From positions 62,001 to 126,000 of the forward strand of contig CAZTPX010000003.1 of assembly GCA_964615095.1 (NCBI GenBank): a stretch of DNA of 64,000 nt, in the 5' to 3' direction. Each line of letters starts with the position of its first letter. Within the stretch, counting starts at the first letter, position 1. The position numbers and the translations under genes were made by a program. The notes under the pieces were generated by a model that was given only the letters and a program-made list of their open reading frames with translations, was not told where the DNA came from and ran no database searches. Positions 48,872-57,873 of the stretch are shown piece by piece. The DNA comes from JANXQG01 sp964615095 (GTDB taxonomy: Bacteria; Planctomycetota; Planctomycetia; Pirellulales; Thermoguttaceae).

Positions 48872-50215
48872 GTGACCGAACCCATCATTAGCGTTTCCGG
48901 CTTGCGGGGTGTCGTGGGGGAAACCCTCACTCCGGAAGTTGTCATTCGTTACGCGGCCGCATTTGCCGCAGTGGCCCCGCCGGGACCGATTGTCCTGGCC
49001 CGCGACAGCCGCCCCTCGGGCAGGATGCTCGCCGGGGCGATCAACAGCGGCCTGGAGGCCGTGGGGCGATCAACGATCAATGCGGGCATCGCCGCCACGC
49101 CCACAACGGGCGTGCTCGTGCGGCATCTTGGTGCGGCTGGTGGGATCCAGATCACGGCCAGCCACAATCCGTCGCCCTACAACGGCCTGAAACTGTTTTC
49201 CGCCGCCGGACGCGTCATTCCCGCCGATTTGGGCGAGAAGGTCTTGCGGCAATATCGTACCGGTTGTCCCGCCTGGGTTGCCCACCAGCAATTGGGAACC
49301 GGCGATGCGCTGGTCGACACGCAATCGGCCCACTTGGCGTTGGTGCTGGCGACGGTCAACGCGGAGCAGATTCGCAAGCGAGCATTCCGCGTGCTATTGG
49401 ACTCCAATCACGGCGCAGGCGGTCCGCTGGGCCGGCGATTGCTGCAAGAACTCGGCTGTGGCGTAACGGTTCTCGGCGAGGAAACAGACGGCCAGTTCGC
49501 CCATACGCCCGAGCCTACGGCGGAGAATCTTGCCGGTGTCTGTTCGGCTGTGACCGCCGCCGGGGCCGATGTTTGTTTCTGTCAGGACCCCGATGCCGAC
49601 CGGTTGGCAGTAATCGATGCCTCGGGCCGCTATATCGGCGAGGAATACACGGTGGCCCTGTGTGTGGAACATATTCTCCGGCACGCCCGAGGACCGATCG
49701 TCACGAACTGCTCCAGCAGTCGCATGTCGCAGGATCTGGCCGAACGGGCGGGCGTGCCGTTCTTTCGCTCGGCGGTGGGCGAGGCCAATGTGGTCGATTG
49801 CATGCTCGCCAAAGGCGCGATCTTCGGCGGCGAGGGCAACGGCGGACCGATCCATCCACAGGTGGGCTTGGTGCGCGACAGTTTCGTCGGCATGGCCCTG
49901 TTGCTCGATGCGATGGCCGAGCGCGACTCGCCGATCGGAGCGATGGCCGATGCGTTGCCCCGTTACGAGATCGTGAAGACGAAGATATCGCTGGCGAAGG
50001 AGAATATCCCTGCCGCCTTGGCTGCCCTGGAATCGCATTTCAACGACGCCACCGCCGACCGCATGGACGGTTTGCGACTGGATTGGCCCGGCCGCTGGCT
50101 CCTGGTCCGCGGCAGCAATACCGAGCCGATTGTCCGCGCCGTCGCCGAAGCACCGACGGCGGCAGAGGCCCAGAGGCTCTGCGATGAGGCAGCGAAGGTA
50201 CTCCGGTCGTTGTGA
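48872..50215 (+). CDS. glmM: Phosphoglucosamine mutase-like phosphohexomutase
   Basis: 447 residues from GTG 48872. The N-terminus IISVSGLRGVVGETLTPE is that of the GlmM/PMM group, the phosphoserine is Ser97 in TASHNPSPYNGLKLF, the metal loop is QDPDADRLAVID, and the C-terminal loop is RGSNTEPIVRAVAEAP. The assignment to glucosamine phosphate rests on the N-terminus and size; mannose phosphate remains possible. It would make glucosamine 1-phosphate for UDP-GlcNAc, feeding peptidoglycan and lipid A (compare lpxB). The frame is open far upstream (47651), but that part is antisense to the other mutase gene. The stop is 10 bp from the end of serS on the other strand. Confidence 0.8.
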   Translation: MTEPIISVSGLRGVVGETLTPEVVIRYAAAFAAVAPPGPIVLARDSRPSGRMLAGAINSGLEAVGRSTINAGIAATPTTGVLVRHLGAAGGIQITASHNPSPYNGLKLFSAAGRVIPADLGEKVLRQYRTGCPAWVAHQQLGTGDALVDTQSAHLALVLATVNAEQIRKRAFRVLLDSNHGAGGPLGRRLLQELGCGVTVLGEETDGQFAHTPEPTAENLAGVCSAVTAAGADVCFCQDPDADRLAVIDASGRYIGEEYTVALCVEHILRHARGPIVTNCSSSRMSQDLAERAGVPFFRSAVGEANVVDCMLAKGAIFGGEGNGGPIHPQVGLVRDSFVGMALLLDAMAERDSPIGAMADALPRYEIVKTKISLAKENIPAALAALESHFNDATADRMDGLRLDWPGRWLLVRGSNTEPIVRAVAEAPTAAEAQRLCDEAAKVLRSL

Positions 50216-50225
50216 CCAAGCATAT

Positions 50226-51500
50226 TTACTTCTTCGCCTCGATCCGCTCCTTGCCCATCCAGACCCGCAAGACCTCGGGCACGACGATCGAACCGTCAGC
50301 CTGCTGGTAGTTCTCCATCACGGCGATAATGCCGCGGCTGATGGCGATGGCTGTGCCGTTGAGCGTGTGGACCAGCCGCGTGCCCTTTTCGCCCTTGACG
50401 CGGTAGCGGATATTCAGCCGCCGCGACTGGTAGTCGGTGCAATTGGACGTGCTGGTGACCTCGCCGAAATCTCCGCGGCCGGGCATCCAGGCCTCGAGGT
50501 CGAACTTGCGATAGGCCGGCCCGCCGAGGTCGCCGGTGGCCGTATCCACGACGCGGTACGGCACGCCGAGGCCGTCGAAGATTCGGCATTCCATGTCCCG
50601 CAGGTAATCGAGCATGTCGTCGCTTTCGTTGGGCAACGTATAGGCGAACATTTCGACCTTCGTGAACTGGTGAACGCGATACAGCCCGCGTGAGGCCTTG
50701 CCAGCCGCACCGGCTTCCGTGCGGAAACAATGGCTCATTCCGCAGAGCTTCAGAGGCAGATCTTCGGCATCGAGCGTCTGGCCGGAGAAAAGCCCGCCCA
50801 GTGTGATCTCGGCGGTCGCCACCAGGCTCAGGTCGCTGCCTTCGATGCTGTAGATCTGCGTTTCCGGTCCGCGGGGAATGAAGCCGATACCCTGCAGCAC
50901 CTCGTTGCGGGCCAGATCGGGCGTGGTCATCGGCGTGAAGCCTTCCTTGAGCAGCACATCCAGCACGTAACGTTGCAAGGCCAGTTCCAACAGGACGACG
51001 TCGTTCTTGAGGAAGTAGAATCCGTGCCCTGCCACGCGTGCCCCGCCTTCGAAATCGATCAAATCGAGCTTTTCCGCCAGTTCGACGTGGTCCAACGGCT
51101 TGAAATCAAACTGCGGCACCGGCGTCTTGCCGCGCGAGACCTCCAAGTTGGCTTTGTCGTCCACGCCCACCGGCGCGGCCCGGTGCGAGAGGTTCGGGAT
51201 CGACCGTACGATCGTGTCCGCTTCGGCCATGACCGCATCGAGCTTCTGCTGGATCTGCACAACCTCGTCGCGGATGCGGCGGCCCTCTTCCTTCAGTACC
51301 TCGCGCTGTTCGGGCGGGGCCTTGCCGATCGAGCGGGCCTTCTCGTTGGCCTTGCGATTGGTTTCATCCAATTGCGACTGCAACGTCCGCCGCTCCGTTT
51401 CCAGGGCGACGAACCGATCGACATCGGCCGGGGCGTTGCGGTTCTTGCAGTTGAGCTTGACGAGTTCGACGTTATCGACAATGAATTTACGGTCGAGCAT
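50226..51500 (-). CDS. serS: Seryl-tRNA synthetase
   Basis: 424 residues from ATG 51500, the usual bacterial SerRS length; the frame opens 14 codons earlier but the MLDRKFIVDNVE start matches the family. The N-terminal long coiled-coil arm is at about residues 30-105. Class II motifs follow: GHGFYFLKND and PMTTPDLAR (motif 1 area), LCGMSHCFRTEAGAAGKA (motif 2) and NGTAIAISRGIIAVMEN (motif 3, with usual LAVGRTLVAILE-like pattern). It charges tRNA-Ser. Not part of an obvious operon. Confidence 0.95.
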   Translation of the reverse strand: MLDRKFIVDNVELVKLNCKNRNAPADVDRFVALETERRTLQSQLDETNRKANEKARSIGKAPPEQREVLKEEGRRIRDEVVQIQQKLDAVMAEADTIVRSIPNLSHRAAPVGVDDKANLEVSRGKTPVPQFDFKPLDHVELAEKLDLIDFEGGARVAGHGFYFLKNDVVLLELALQRYVLDVLLKEGFTPMTTPDLARNEVLQGIGFIPRGPETQIYSIEGSDLSLVATAEITLGGLFSGQTLDAEDLPLKLCGMSHCFRTEAGAAGKASRGLYRVHQFTKVEMFAYTLPNESDDMLDYLRDMECRIFDGLGVPYRVVDTATGDLGGPAYRKFDLEAWMPGRGDFGEVTSTSNCTDYQSRRLNIRYRVKGEKGTRLVHTLNGTAIAISRGIIAVMENYQQADGSIVVPEVLRVWMGKERIEAKK

Positions 51501-51580
51501 GGGAGCGGGGGAAGGGGGCTTGGAACGGGGGAAAGGCCGCATTATAGCAGGAATTGCGGCAGGGTTCCAGGGCGCGGACG

Positions 51581-51952
51581 CTATTTAAGGCGGGTTATTT
51601 CGACTACGCCGTCGTCGGCAAACGTAATCCGCAATTCATGTCCCGCCAGAAGCGCCGTGCCAAGCAGCACCTCGTTCGCGAGGCAATCGATTCGCACGAG
51701 ACGCTCAAAACCGTCCCATTCAATTACCGCTTCGTGGACTGGCAGCGTACCCTCGCTCCCGTCCCCGTAACGTACTTGAGCCACGCCGACATAAGGCAAC
51801 TGAAGGTCGGAGATGAAATGTGTCGGGAGCGCGATCAATCCGTTAAATCCGGTATCGACGATCGCATCGATTTCCAGAAAACCGCCATGCGCATCTCGGA
51901 CGCGAAGTGAAACAACTGCCTCGCCGTCGGCGTTCACGCTCCCCGTCATCAT
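51581..51952 (-). CDS. Clan AA aspartic protease-like protein
   Basis: 123 residues from ATG 51952, which overlaps the upstream gene's stop in ATGA. The single active-site motif IVDTGFNGLIALP gives the DTG of retropepsin-type proteases, and LLGTALLAGHELRI is the second-half hydrophobic-hydrophobic-Gly motif. One motif per chain means it must work as a dimer. Such small proteins are common in cyanobacteria and planctomycetes, usually paired with a small upstream gene as here. Target unknown. Confidence 0.8.
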   Translation of the reverse strand: MMTGSVNADGEAVVSLRVRDAHGGFLEIDAIVDTGFNGLIALPTHFISDLQLPYVGVAQVRYGDGSEGTLPVHEAVIEWDGFERLVRIDCLANEVLLGTALLAGHELRITFADDGVVEITRLK

Positions 51953-52224
51953 GCTGGATGAATTCTTCTGGGTGAGCGGATGTGACAAAGCACCCTGTCG
52001 CCGACTCGCAACAGATATACTTGCGCGTCCGGGCGCCTGGCGCGAAGCCGATGCGCTGTGTCCAAGACGTCCGTCCCAACCTCGTAGTCGGTGGAATCGA
52101 CGTCAATTGCGACGATTTTGCCTTTTTCGTCGGGCTCCAATTGCGCCCGCAAGAGGCGATTGTAGATTTCATCGCCTCGCCGAGCGACTTCCTCATTTGT
52201 GAGGGACGGATGAGTTGTTGCCAT
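51949..52224 (-). CDS. Small partner protein of the clan AA protease
   Basis: 91 residues, soluble: THPSLTNEEVARRGDEIY, then GKIVAIDVDSTDYEVG and ARRPDAQVYLLRVGDRV. The same pattern (a helix with RGDEIY, KGKIVAID, and RRPDAQ) is known from small genes located next to clan AA proteases in other bacteria (family knowledge from memory). It is translationally coupled to the protease gene by a 4-base ATGA overlap, so the two are made together. The arrangement is toxin-antitoxin-like but no such activity is shown. Confidence 0.7.
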   Translation of the reverse strand: MATTHPSLTNEEVARRGDEIYNRLLRAQLEPDEKGKIVAIDVDSTDYEVGTDVLDTAHRLRARRPDAQVYLLRVGDRVLCHIRSPRRIHPA

Positions 52225-52313
52225 AAGGTCGCTCCAAGTTTAGACGCCACTATCTATTCTATCACGCCTTGGCCTGTTTTGAAAAAGGTACAATCGTTGG
52301 CGTTGTTTGTGAC

Positions 52314-52928
52314 CTAGACCACGCATCGCTCGCCAGTGGTCTTATGTCGGACCTCGACTTGCGGCCGATTCTCACCAGCGATCAGGCGGAATTCAAGCGG
52401 CAATCGTTCGCTGGAAAGAACCTCGGGCCGTTCGACCGTCGATTCGCCGACCTTCTGCAAGCCGCCGTCCTGGTACCGATAGAATTCGAGTGTCCAGGAC
52501 TGGCGATTGAGAATCAGCAGTTCCCGAACTCCGATCCGCGAATAGAATGGTATCTTCTCATAGGTGCGGTCTCGCGGACTGGTGATCTCGACAATGAAAT
52601 CCGCCGGTCCAATCCAGAACGTATTGTGGTTCTGGGCGGCCGTGTCGGCCAGGAAGACTACGACGTCGGGGATCCGATAGTCATATTCCCAGTTCTCCGC
52701 GGATGCTGCCAGATTCACACCGGGACGGACTTTGCCAAGACCACGTTTGGAAATGACGGTGCCCAAGACAAACGCAAATTCGAAAACCAGATCCTGATGA
52801 TCATCGTTCGCCATCGGGGGCATAAAATAGACTCCCTCCCAGACCTCGTCGTGTTGGTCGACGTCCCACGCCTTTCGCTGCTCTTTCAGTTCTTCCTCCA
52901 GCCGAGGATTTTCAATGAACATGGCCAT
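52314..52928 (-). CDS. Uma2-family putative restriction-endonuclease-fold protein
   Basis: 204 residues from ATG 52928 (or 52922). Uma2 (DUF820) features: EGVYFMPPMANDDHQ near the start, then the PD-(D/E)xK-type core YRIPDVVVFLAD, ADFIVEITSPRD and the Lys/Tyr segment YEKIPFYSRIGVRELLIL. The Asp, Glu and Lys expected for a nuclease core are all present. These genes are numerous in planctomycetes and cyanobacteria, often near mobile or repeat DNA. Cellular role unknown. Confidence 0.85.
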   Translation of the reverse strand: MAMFIENPRLEEELKEQRKAWDVDQHDEVWEGVYFMPPMANDDHQDLVFEFAFVLGTVISKRGLGKVRPGVNLAASAENWEYDYRIPDVVVFLADTAAQNHNTFWIGPADFIVEITSPRDRTYEKIPFYSRIGVRELLILNRQSWTLEFYRYQDGGLQKVGESTVERPEVLSSERLPLEFRLIAGENRPQVEVRHKTTGERCVV

Positions 52929-53132
52929 GGAAAATGATCCTGTTCTAATCGCCAACGATTTTCACCGTCCCCAAGTTTCATTCTACATCGCGGCCCCCCA
53001 GTTGAGAAGATCGACCCTCATCGAGCCACGGGCTCCGGGCTCGAACACTTTGAAGAAAAAGGAAAATGGATCTCGGAACATTTGCTCGATTTTCGCGTTT
53101 TTCAACTGCGTGTGGCCAGTCTTCCTATATTT

Positions 53133-53894
53133 TCATTCCAGTATCTCCAGTTCACGAATCGGTTTGCCCGATCGCTGAGAGACGTACGTCGCGATGGCCT
53201 TCTTCGTTTTGTCCGTGATATCGGAAAAGTCAATCTGCCACCGCAAGCCGTCGCCGAATTCGACAATCCATTCTCGACGGGGAACCACTTGGCTGCCCCT
53301 GCGGAGCATTGGCGCGGTGCAAATGTCTTTGACCGCCGAGTAGGGGTGTGTCGATCGTACCAAACCAAACCATGACTCGAATCGCACTTCCTTGCGATCG
53401 AGGACCACGTGGCAGTTCATAATTGCCGGCACGACCGCAACGCCTACAGCCAAGACAAACCAGAACAGGGGGCGGAGTACTCGGCGGTTTACTCGGTGAA
53501 CGTCGATATCGTGTTCCAAATTAGAGTAGCGCACGTAAAGGACGAAACGATCGCGCAGCAGGGCCCAGTAAATCAACGAAAGGGCGGGCCAACTCATCGC
53601 AAATCCGATGATCATCGCTGGCGCGTTCATGAGGGACGGCGTAAAATAAAGGTGAAAATCTGCCGGCCCGTACCGCGCAGCGTTCCATTCTTGCAGCGGC
53701 ACCAGCAGACACGACAAGACGTAAGTCAGCGGCACCGCAGTCACAATGATTAGTATTTGTGAGTAATACTCCCACTTCCAATACTTCGGTTTCAATTCGT
53801 CAAGAGAAGGCCCCTCCGTTTCATAGCCGGGGGGAAGTGGAAACCACCGCCGTAACAGTTGCTTCAGTAACTCTGCGAGATAGTGTTCGCCCAT
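53133..53894 (-). CDS. Membrane protein of unknown function with a PH-like C-terminal domain
   Basis: 253 residues from ATG 53894. Two to four hydrophobic segments occur near residues 45-70, 95-125 and 150-170 (ILIIVTAVPLTYVL, LNAPAMIIGFAMSW-like, FWFVLAVGVAVV). The C-terminal 80 residues (CHVVLDRKEVRFES, RSTHPYSAVKDI, GDGLRWQIDFS) resemble the bacterial PH-like DUF304 type, in which a beta sandwich reads out YSxVxDI-like strands. No family is certain. It starts 28 bp after the stop of the M20 peptidase gene upstream on the same strand and is likely co-transcribed with it. Confidence 0.6.
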   Translation of the reverse strand: MGEHYLAELLKQLLRRWFPLPPGYETEGPSLDELKPKYWKWEYYSQILIIVTAVPLTYVLSCLLVPLQEWNAARYGPADFHLYFTPSLMNAPAMIIGFAMSWPALSLIYWALLRDRFVLYVRYSNLEHDIDVHRVNRRVLRPLFWFVLAVGVAVVPAIMNCHVVLDRKEVRFESWFGLVRSTHPYSAVKDICTAPMLRRGSQVVPRREWIVEFGDGLRWQIDFSDITDKTKKAIATYVSQRSGKPIRELEILE

Positions 53895-53922
53895 GACGTC
53901 AACTTTCTCGGAATAGGGGGAA

Positions 53923-55293
53923 TCACGTGCCCAATTTTCCCAATTCTTCCCACAGCCGTGCGCTGGCCTTGGTGCCGCGGTGGTAATCGGCCAGGTTGAA
54001 CTTCTCGTTGGGACTGTGGGGATTGTCGTCATCCTGGCCCCAGCCCAAAAGCAAGACGTCGGCGTGCAGGGCTTCATAGAACTTGGCAACGATGGGAATG
54101 GAACCGCCCTCGCGCGTATAGACCGGCGCGCGGCCGAATGCCTGTTCGATCGCCCGGGCAGCCGCCGCCACGTAGCGGCTCTCCAACGGCACCATCACGC
54201 CGGGTGAGCCCTGATAGTCCACCAGTTCGACTTTTGCCCCCGGCGGTGTGATTTCCGGCAGCCAACGCCGCAGGGCGGCGGTGATCTTCTGCGGCGACTG
54301 GTTGGGCACCAGGCGGAAGCTGAACTTCGCGCCGGCCTTGGCGGGCAAGACGGTCTTGGTGCCTTCGCCCTGGTAGCCGCCCCAGATGCCGCAGACGTCG
54401 AAGGTCGGCCTGGCCCAGCGGCGTTCCAGGGCCGAATAACCCTCCTCGCCAAACGCCCCGTCCACGCCCACCTCCGCGAAGTAGCGGGCCTCGTCAAACG
54501 GCAGCGCGGCAAACTGCTGCCGCTCGCGCTCGGTCAACGGCACGACGTCGTCGTAGAAGCCGGGAATCTGGATCTTGCCGCGGCGATCGATCATCGCGGC
54601 CAGGATCCGCGCCACGCTGGTAGCCGGATTTGTCACCGACCCGCCGAACGAGCCGGAGTGCAGGTCGCGATTAGGCCCCGTCACGCGAATCTCATAGTAG
54701 GCGATGCCCCGCAGGCCATAGGTGATGGCGGGAATGTCGCGGCTGAATTTGCCGCCGTCGCTGATGACCACACAGTCGCAGGCCAGACGGGAAGCGGATT
54801 GGACGAGATACTCTTCCAGCGCCTGCCCGCCAACCTCCTCCTCGCCCTCGATCAGAAACTTCAGCTTCACCGGCAGGCGGCCGTGAACTTCCAGCCAGGC
54901 CTGGGCGCTATGGACGTGCGTGAGTACCTGCCCCTTGTCGTCGGTCGCACCGCGGGCGAAGAGATTCCCGTCGCGCCGCGTCGGCTCGAACGGTGGGCTA
55001 GTCCACAATTCCAGCGGGTCCGCCGGCTGCACGTCGTAATGTCCATAAACCAGGACGGTCGGCGCCCCGGGGACGTCGGGCGACTCGGCATAGACCAAGG
55101 GATGACCACTCGTGCGGATAATCTCGGACGACAAGCCCATCCGCCGGAACTTCGCATCCACCCACTGGGCCGCTTTCTCGATATCGGGCTTGTGGATTGG
55201 ATCGGCGCTTACGCTGGGAATTCGCAGAAGATCACACAGTTCGGCCTCAAACTGGACCGCGTGGGACGACAGATACTGATCGAGCGCAGGCAT
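53923..55293 (-). CDS. M20-family dipeptidase
   Basis: 456 residues, typical of the M20 dipeptidase/carnosinase branch. Zinc and catalytic residues are visible: VYGHYDVQPAD (His, Asp), RGATDDKGQ (bridging Asp), LIEGEEEVGG (catalytic Glu and Glu ligand) and a late REGGSIPIV. The dimerisation lid domain lies between about residues 195 and 310. It releases amino acids from dipeptides in the cytoplasm; no signal peptide is seen. It has its own start region, 260 bp from the divergent clpS gene. Confidence 0.93.
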   Translation of the reverse strand: MPALDQYLSSHAVQFEAELCDLLRIPSVSADPIHKPDIEKAAQWVDAKFRRMGLSSEIIRTSGHPLVYAESPDVPGAPTVLVYGHYDVQPADPLELWTSPPFEPTRRDGNLFARGATDDKGQVLTHVHSAQAWLEVHGRLPVKLKFLIEGEEEVGGQALEEYLVQSASRLACDCVVISDGGKFSRDIPAITYGLRGIAYYEIRVTGPNRDLHSGSFGGSVTNPATSVARILAAMIDRRGKIQIPGFYDDVVPLTERERQQFAALPFDEARYFAEVGVDGAFGEEGYSALERRWARPTFDVCGIWGGYQGEGTKTVLPAKAGAKFSFRLVPNQSPQKITAALRRWLPEITPPGAKVELVDYQGSPGVMVPLESRYVAAAARAIEQAFGRAPVYTREGGSIPIVAKFYEALHADVLLLGWGQDDDNPHSPNEKFNLADYHRGTKASARLWEELGKLGT

Positions 55294-55453
55294 GCGTGAA
55301 CCTTTCGTGGTAGAGGATGTATTATACCGCTAACGGCTGGGAATGACGCCTAACACGTACCGTCGAAACAGACGGCACTATTCTTAGCCTCACATTTTAC
55401 AACCACCTGAAAGTGGAGATTCTTGAAACCTGTTCCAGTTGGTCGATTAAACA

Positions 55454-55459
55454 TATAAT
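55454..55459 (+). promoter_or_regulatory. Possible -10 box ahead of clpS
   Basis: A perfect TATAAT lies 95 bases before the clpS ATG, in the gap divergent from the dipeptidase gene. No good -35 is found at the right spacing, so confidence is low. The rest of the gap (55294-55553) shows no gene. Confidence 0.25.
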
Positions 55460-55553
55460 GCCGGAAGAATGAACAATCCGCTAGTGGACGGACCGCGGCA
55501 TTCCAGGAAAACCGCGTTGCATACGATTTTTACCGCACTTTTCCGAGGCAAAT

Positions 55554-55913
55554 ATGACTGAGCATGCCGCCGTAGTGCCCGAAGAGTCGGCCCAGGCCGT
55601 GCTTCCCGAACGTCGGAAGCAGGAAAAACGCAAGCCCAAGAAGCAGCCGCGCTACAACGTCGTCCTCTGGAACGACGACGACCACACCTATGCCTATGTG
55701 ATTACCATGCTCATGGAGTTGTTTGCCTATCCCGTGGAAAAGGGCTATCAGATGGCCCATGAGGTCGATACCCAGGGGCGAGTGATCGTCTTGACCACGA
55801 CCATGGAGCATGCCGAGCTGAAGCGAGATCAGATCCACGCCTATGGAAAGGACACGATGATCGCCGATTGCCGGGGATCCATGTCGGCGTCGATCGAACC
55901 GGTGGAGGACTAG
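55554..55913 (+). CDS. clpS: ATP-dependent Clp protease adaptor protein
   Basis: 119 residues. The core PRYNVVLWNDDDHTYAYV carries the Asn-Asp pair that binds N-degron amino groups, and KGYQMAHEVDTQGR has the His of the same pocket. ClpS hands proteins with destabilising N-terminal residues to ClpA/ClpC. The 40-residue N-terminal tail is rich in Lys, Arg and Glu and is longer than in E. coli (106 residues in total). Planctomycete genomes often hold two clpS paralogues (recollection). No clpA/clpC gene is adjacent. Confidence 0.9.
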   Translation: MTEHAAVVPEESAQAVLPERRKQEKRKPKKQPRYNVVLWNDDDHTYAYVITMLMELFAYPVEKGYQMAHEVDTQGRVIVLTTTMEHAELKRDQIHAYGKDTMIADCRGSMSASIEPVED

Positions 55914-56044
55914 GATCGGCCCGATTTCGCTCTGGCCCCATGACGATCGATTTGCTACACTCCGCCCAACTATTCACTTGCCGCCCCCGAGTCGCATGGA
56001 AGCGATTTTCTTCTGGGCGCGGTTCTGCTTGCATGGAGTTGGTG

Positions 56045-57226
56045 ATGATCGGAAAATGGACGTTCCGAATGGCGGCCCTAGGGCTGGTGCTGGCGGTCCA
56101 GGCGACGATTTCCCGCGCCGATGCCCCCTGGTCCAACTTTTTGACTGCCAATCGCGTGGAGGCCGATGCGGCCAAGCCCTACACGCTCAAGGAAGAGCAC
56201 GGGCCATGGATCATCATGGCCTGCAGTTTCAACGGCGAAAACGCCCGGCAGCAGGCGCACGACCTGGCGCTGGAACTTCGCAAGCGGTATCGCATGGAGG
56301 CCTTCGTCCACCAGGTGGATTTCAAGCTGGACGATCCCAACGGCAACGTGCAGCCGATTTTCGCTTCGCCGCATCGCCACCAGTACGAAATGGTCACCGA
56401 GAATCCCAGAGCGTACCGCGACGGGCAGATCAAGGAAATCGCCGTGGTCGTGGGCAACTTCACCGCGGTCGACGATCCTGACGCACAGGCGACCCTGAGG
56501 AAGTTGAAAGGGGCCGATCCTGAATGTCTGCATGCCAAACAGGGAGAAGCGGACTCGCGGAGCCTTTCGGCATGGCGTTCGCTCCAAGCGGGCGTCAGAG
56601 ACTTGCCCAGTTTCGTCGAGGGTCGTAAGCAGACTGGGCCACTGTCGCATTCCTTCATCACCCGCAATCCACTGCTGCCGGAGGACTATTTCGCCCCCAA
56701 GGGTGGCTTGGACGAGTTGGTCGTGAAGATGAACCAGAATGTCAAGTACAGTCTTTTGGATTGTCCCAAGAAGTACACGCTGCAGGTCGCCCATTTCACC
56801 GGCGAGATAATCATCAACCAGAATGATATCCGGGCAATTGAAAGCGGAGCGAAAGCCGGGCCTGAATCCACGAAACAAGGCCTGGGCGACGCGGCCCTCA
56901 AGGCCCACGAACTGACCGAAGCCTTGCGCATGAAGGGCTACGAGGCCTACGAGTTCCACGATCGCTATGCCAGCCTGGTCACCGTGGGTAGTTTCGATTC
57001 CTGCGGCACGCCGCGAGCTGACGGCAAGATCGAAATCAATCCGCAGATTTTCCAGCTCATCGAGGTCTTTCGCGGCGAGTCGGCCAGCGTGGCCGGCAAG
57101 CCGGGGGCCATGCACTTGCAGTCGCTGGTAGGGATCTTCTTCGACGCCCAGCCAATCCCCGTGGAAGTTCCCAAGCGTTCGATCCGCCGCCAGTTGACGC
57201 AGCGGTTGGATATGGCCGGCGAATAG
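56045..57226 (+). CDS. Exported protein with SPOR-like segments, unknown function
   Basis: 393 residues from ATG 56045; GGAG lies 7 bases upstream. The signal peptide is MIGKWTFRMAALGLVLAV with cleavage near SRA-DA. Two segments have the SPOR (peptidoglycan-binding) pattern of strand, helix with Ala-rich face, strand: WIIMACSFNGENARQQAH and following (about residues 50-90), and YTLQVAHFTG followed later by KAHELTEALRMKGYEAY (about residues 240-320). If these are SPOR modules the protein would bind bare glycan strands. No family is certain. It is 131 bp after clpS and 21 bp before rdgB. Confidence 0.6.
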   Translation: MIGKWTFRMAALGLVLAVQATISRADAPWSNFLTANRVEADAAKPYTLKEEHGPWIIMACSFNGENARQQAHDLALELRKRYRMEAFVHQVDFKLDDPNGNVQPIFASPHRHQYEMVTENPRAYRDGQIKEIAVVVGNFTAVDDPDAQATLRKLKGADPECLHAKQGEADSRSLSAWRSLQAGVRDLPSFVEGRKQTGPLSHSFITRNPLLPEDYFAPKGGLDELVVKMNQNVKYSLLDCPKKYTLQVAHFTGEIIINQNDIRAIESGAKAGPESTKQGLGDAALKAHELTEALRMKGYEAYEFHDRYASLVTVGSFDSCGTPRADGKIEINPQIFQLIEVFRGESASVAGKPGAMHLQSLVGIFFDAQPIPVEVPKRSIRRQLTQRLDMAGE

Positions 57227-57247
57227 GACTCTGCTCCCCAACTGCCT

Positions 57248-57859
57248 ATGCTTCATCTCTTGGTTCTAGGCACCGGCAACCGCAAGAAGGGCCAGGAACT
57301 GGCCCGCTTGTTGGGCCGCGCGGGGTTGGAACTCCGTACGCTGGCCGATTACCCCCAGGCCATCGACGTCGTCGAAGACGGTGCGACCTTCGCCGCCAAC
57401 GCCGCGCTGAAGGCCACGCAGCAGGCCCGGCACCTGGGCCAGTGGGTCCTGGCCGACGACAGCGGCCTGGCGGTCGATGCCCTGGATGGAGCGCCGGGCG
57501 TGTTTTCCGCCCGCTACAGCGGTCCGGGGGCGACGGACGCCAGCAACAATGAGAAAGTGCTGGAAGCCTTGCGCGACGTGCCGCTGGAAAAACGGACGGC
57601 CCGGTTCGTTTGCCACATCTGTCTGGCCGATCCCAGCGGCGCGGTCCGCGGCGAAAGTGCCGCTTCCTGCTGCGGCCGGATCCTGTTTACTCCCAGCGGT
57701 GGGGGCGGTTTTGGCTATGATCCACTCTTCGAGATCGTCGAATACCATCGCAGCTTCGGGGCTCTGAGCGCGTTGGTCAAGTCGTATCTCAGCCATCGTG
57801 CCCGGGCCGCCGTCCGCATCATCCCCCGGTTGATAGAACTGGCCGATGGCAGAGAATAA
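57248..57859 (+). CDS. rdgB: Non-canonical purine NTP pyrophosphatase (RdgB/HAM1)
   Basis: 203 residues. Family motifs: GTGNRKKGQELARLL (substrate-binding Asn and Lys), VLADDSGLAVDALDG (metal-binding Asp pair), SARYSGPGATDASNN and GGGGFGYDPLF. It hydrolyses dITP, ITP and XTP to keep them out of nucleic acids. It starts 21 bp after the SPOR-like protein gene and is followed 14 bp later by the LigD-type domain gene, so these three probably form one transcript. Confidence 0.95.
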   Translation: MLHLLVLGTGNRKKGQELARLLGRAGLELRTLADYPQAIDVVEDGATFAANAALKATQQARHLGQWVLADDSGLAVDALDGAPGVFSARYSGPGATDASNNEKVLEALRDVPLEKRTARFVCHICLADPSGAVRGESAASCCGRILFTPSGGGGFGYDPLFEIVEYHRSFGALSALVKSYLSHRARAAVRIIPRLIELADGRE

Positions 57860-57873
57860 CCGGTGAATGGAGC

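Noticed and set aside
51581..52928. Classical type II toxin-antitoxin system
   Set aside because: The coupled pair and the Uma2 gene suggest a small module but no known toxin or antitoxin fold is visible; kept only as a possibility.
53895..54089. N-terminal extension of the membrane protein gene at 53133
   Set aside because: It would overlap the M20 peptidase gene in another frame, and the added residues do not look like protein; ATG 53894 lies cleanly in the gap.
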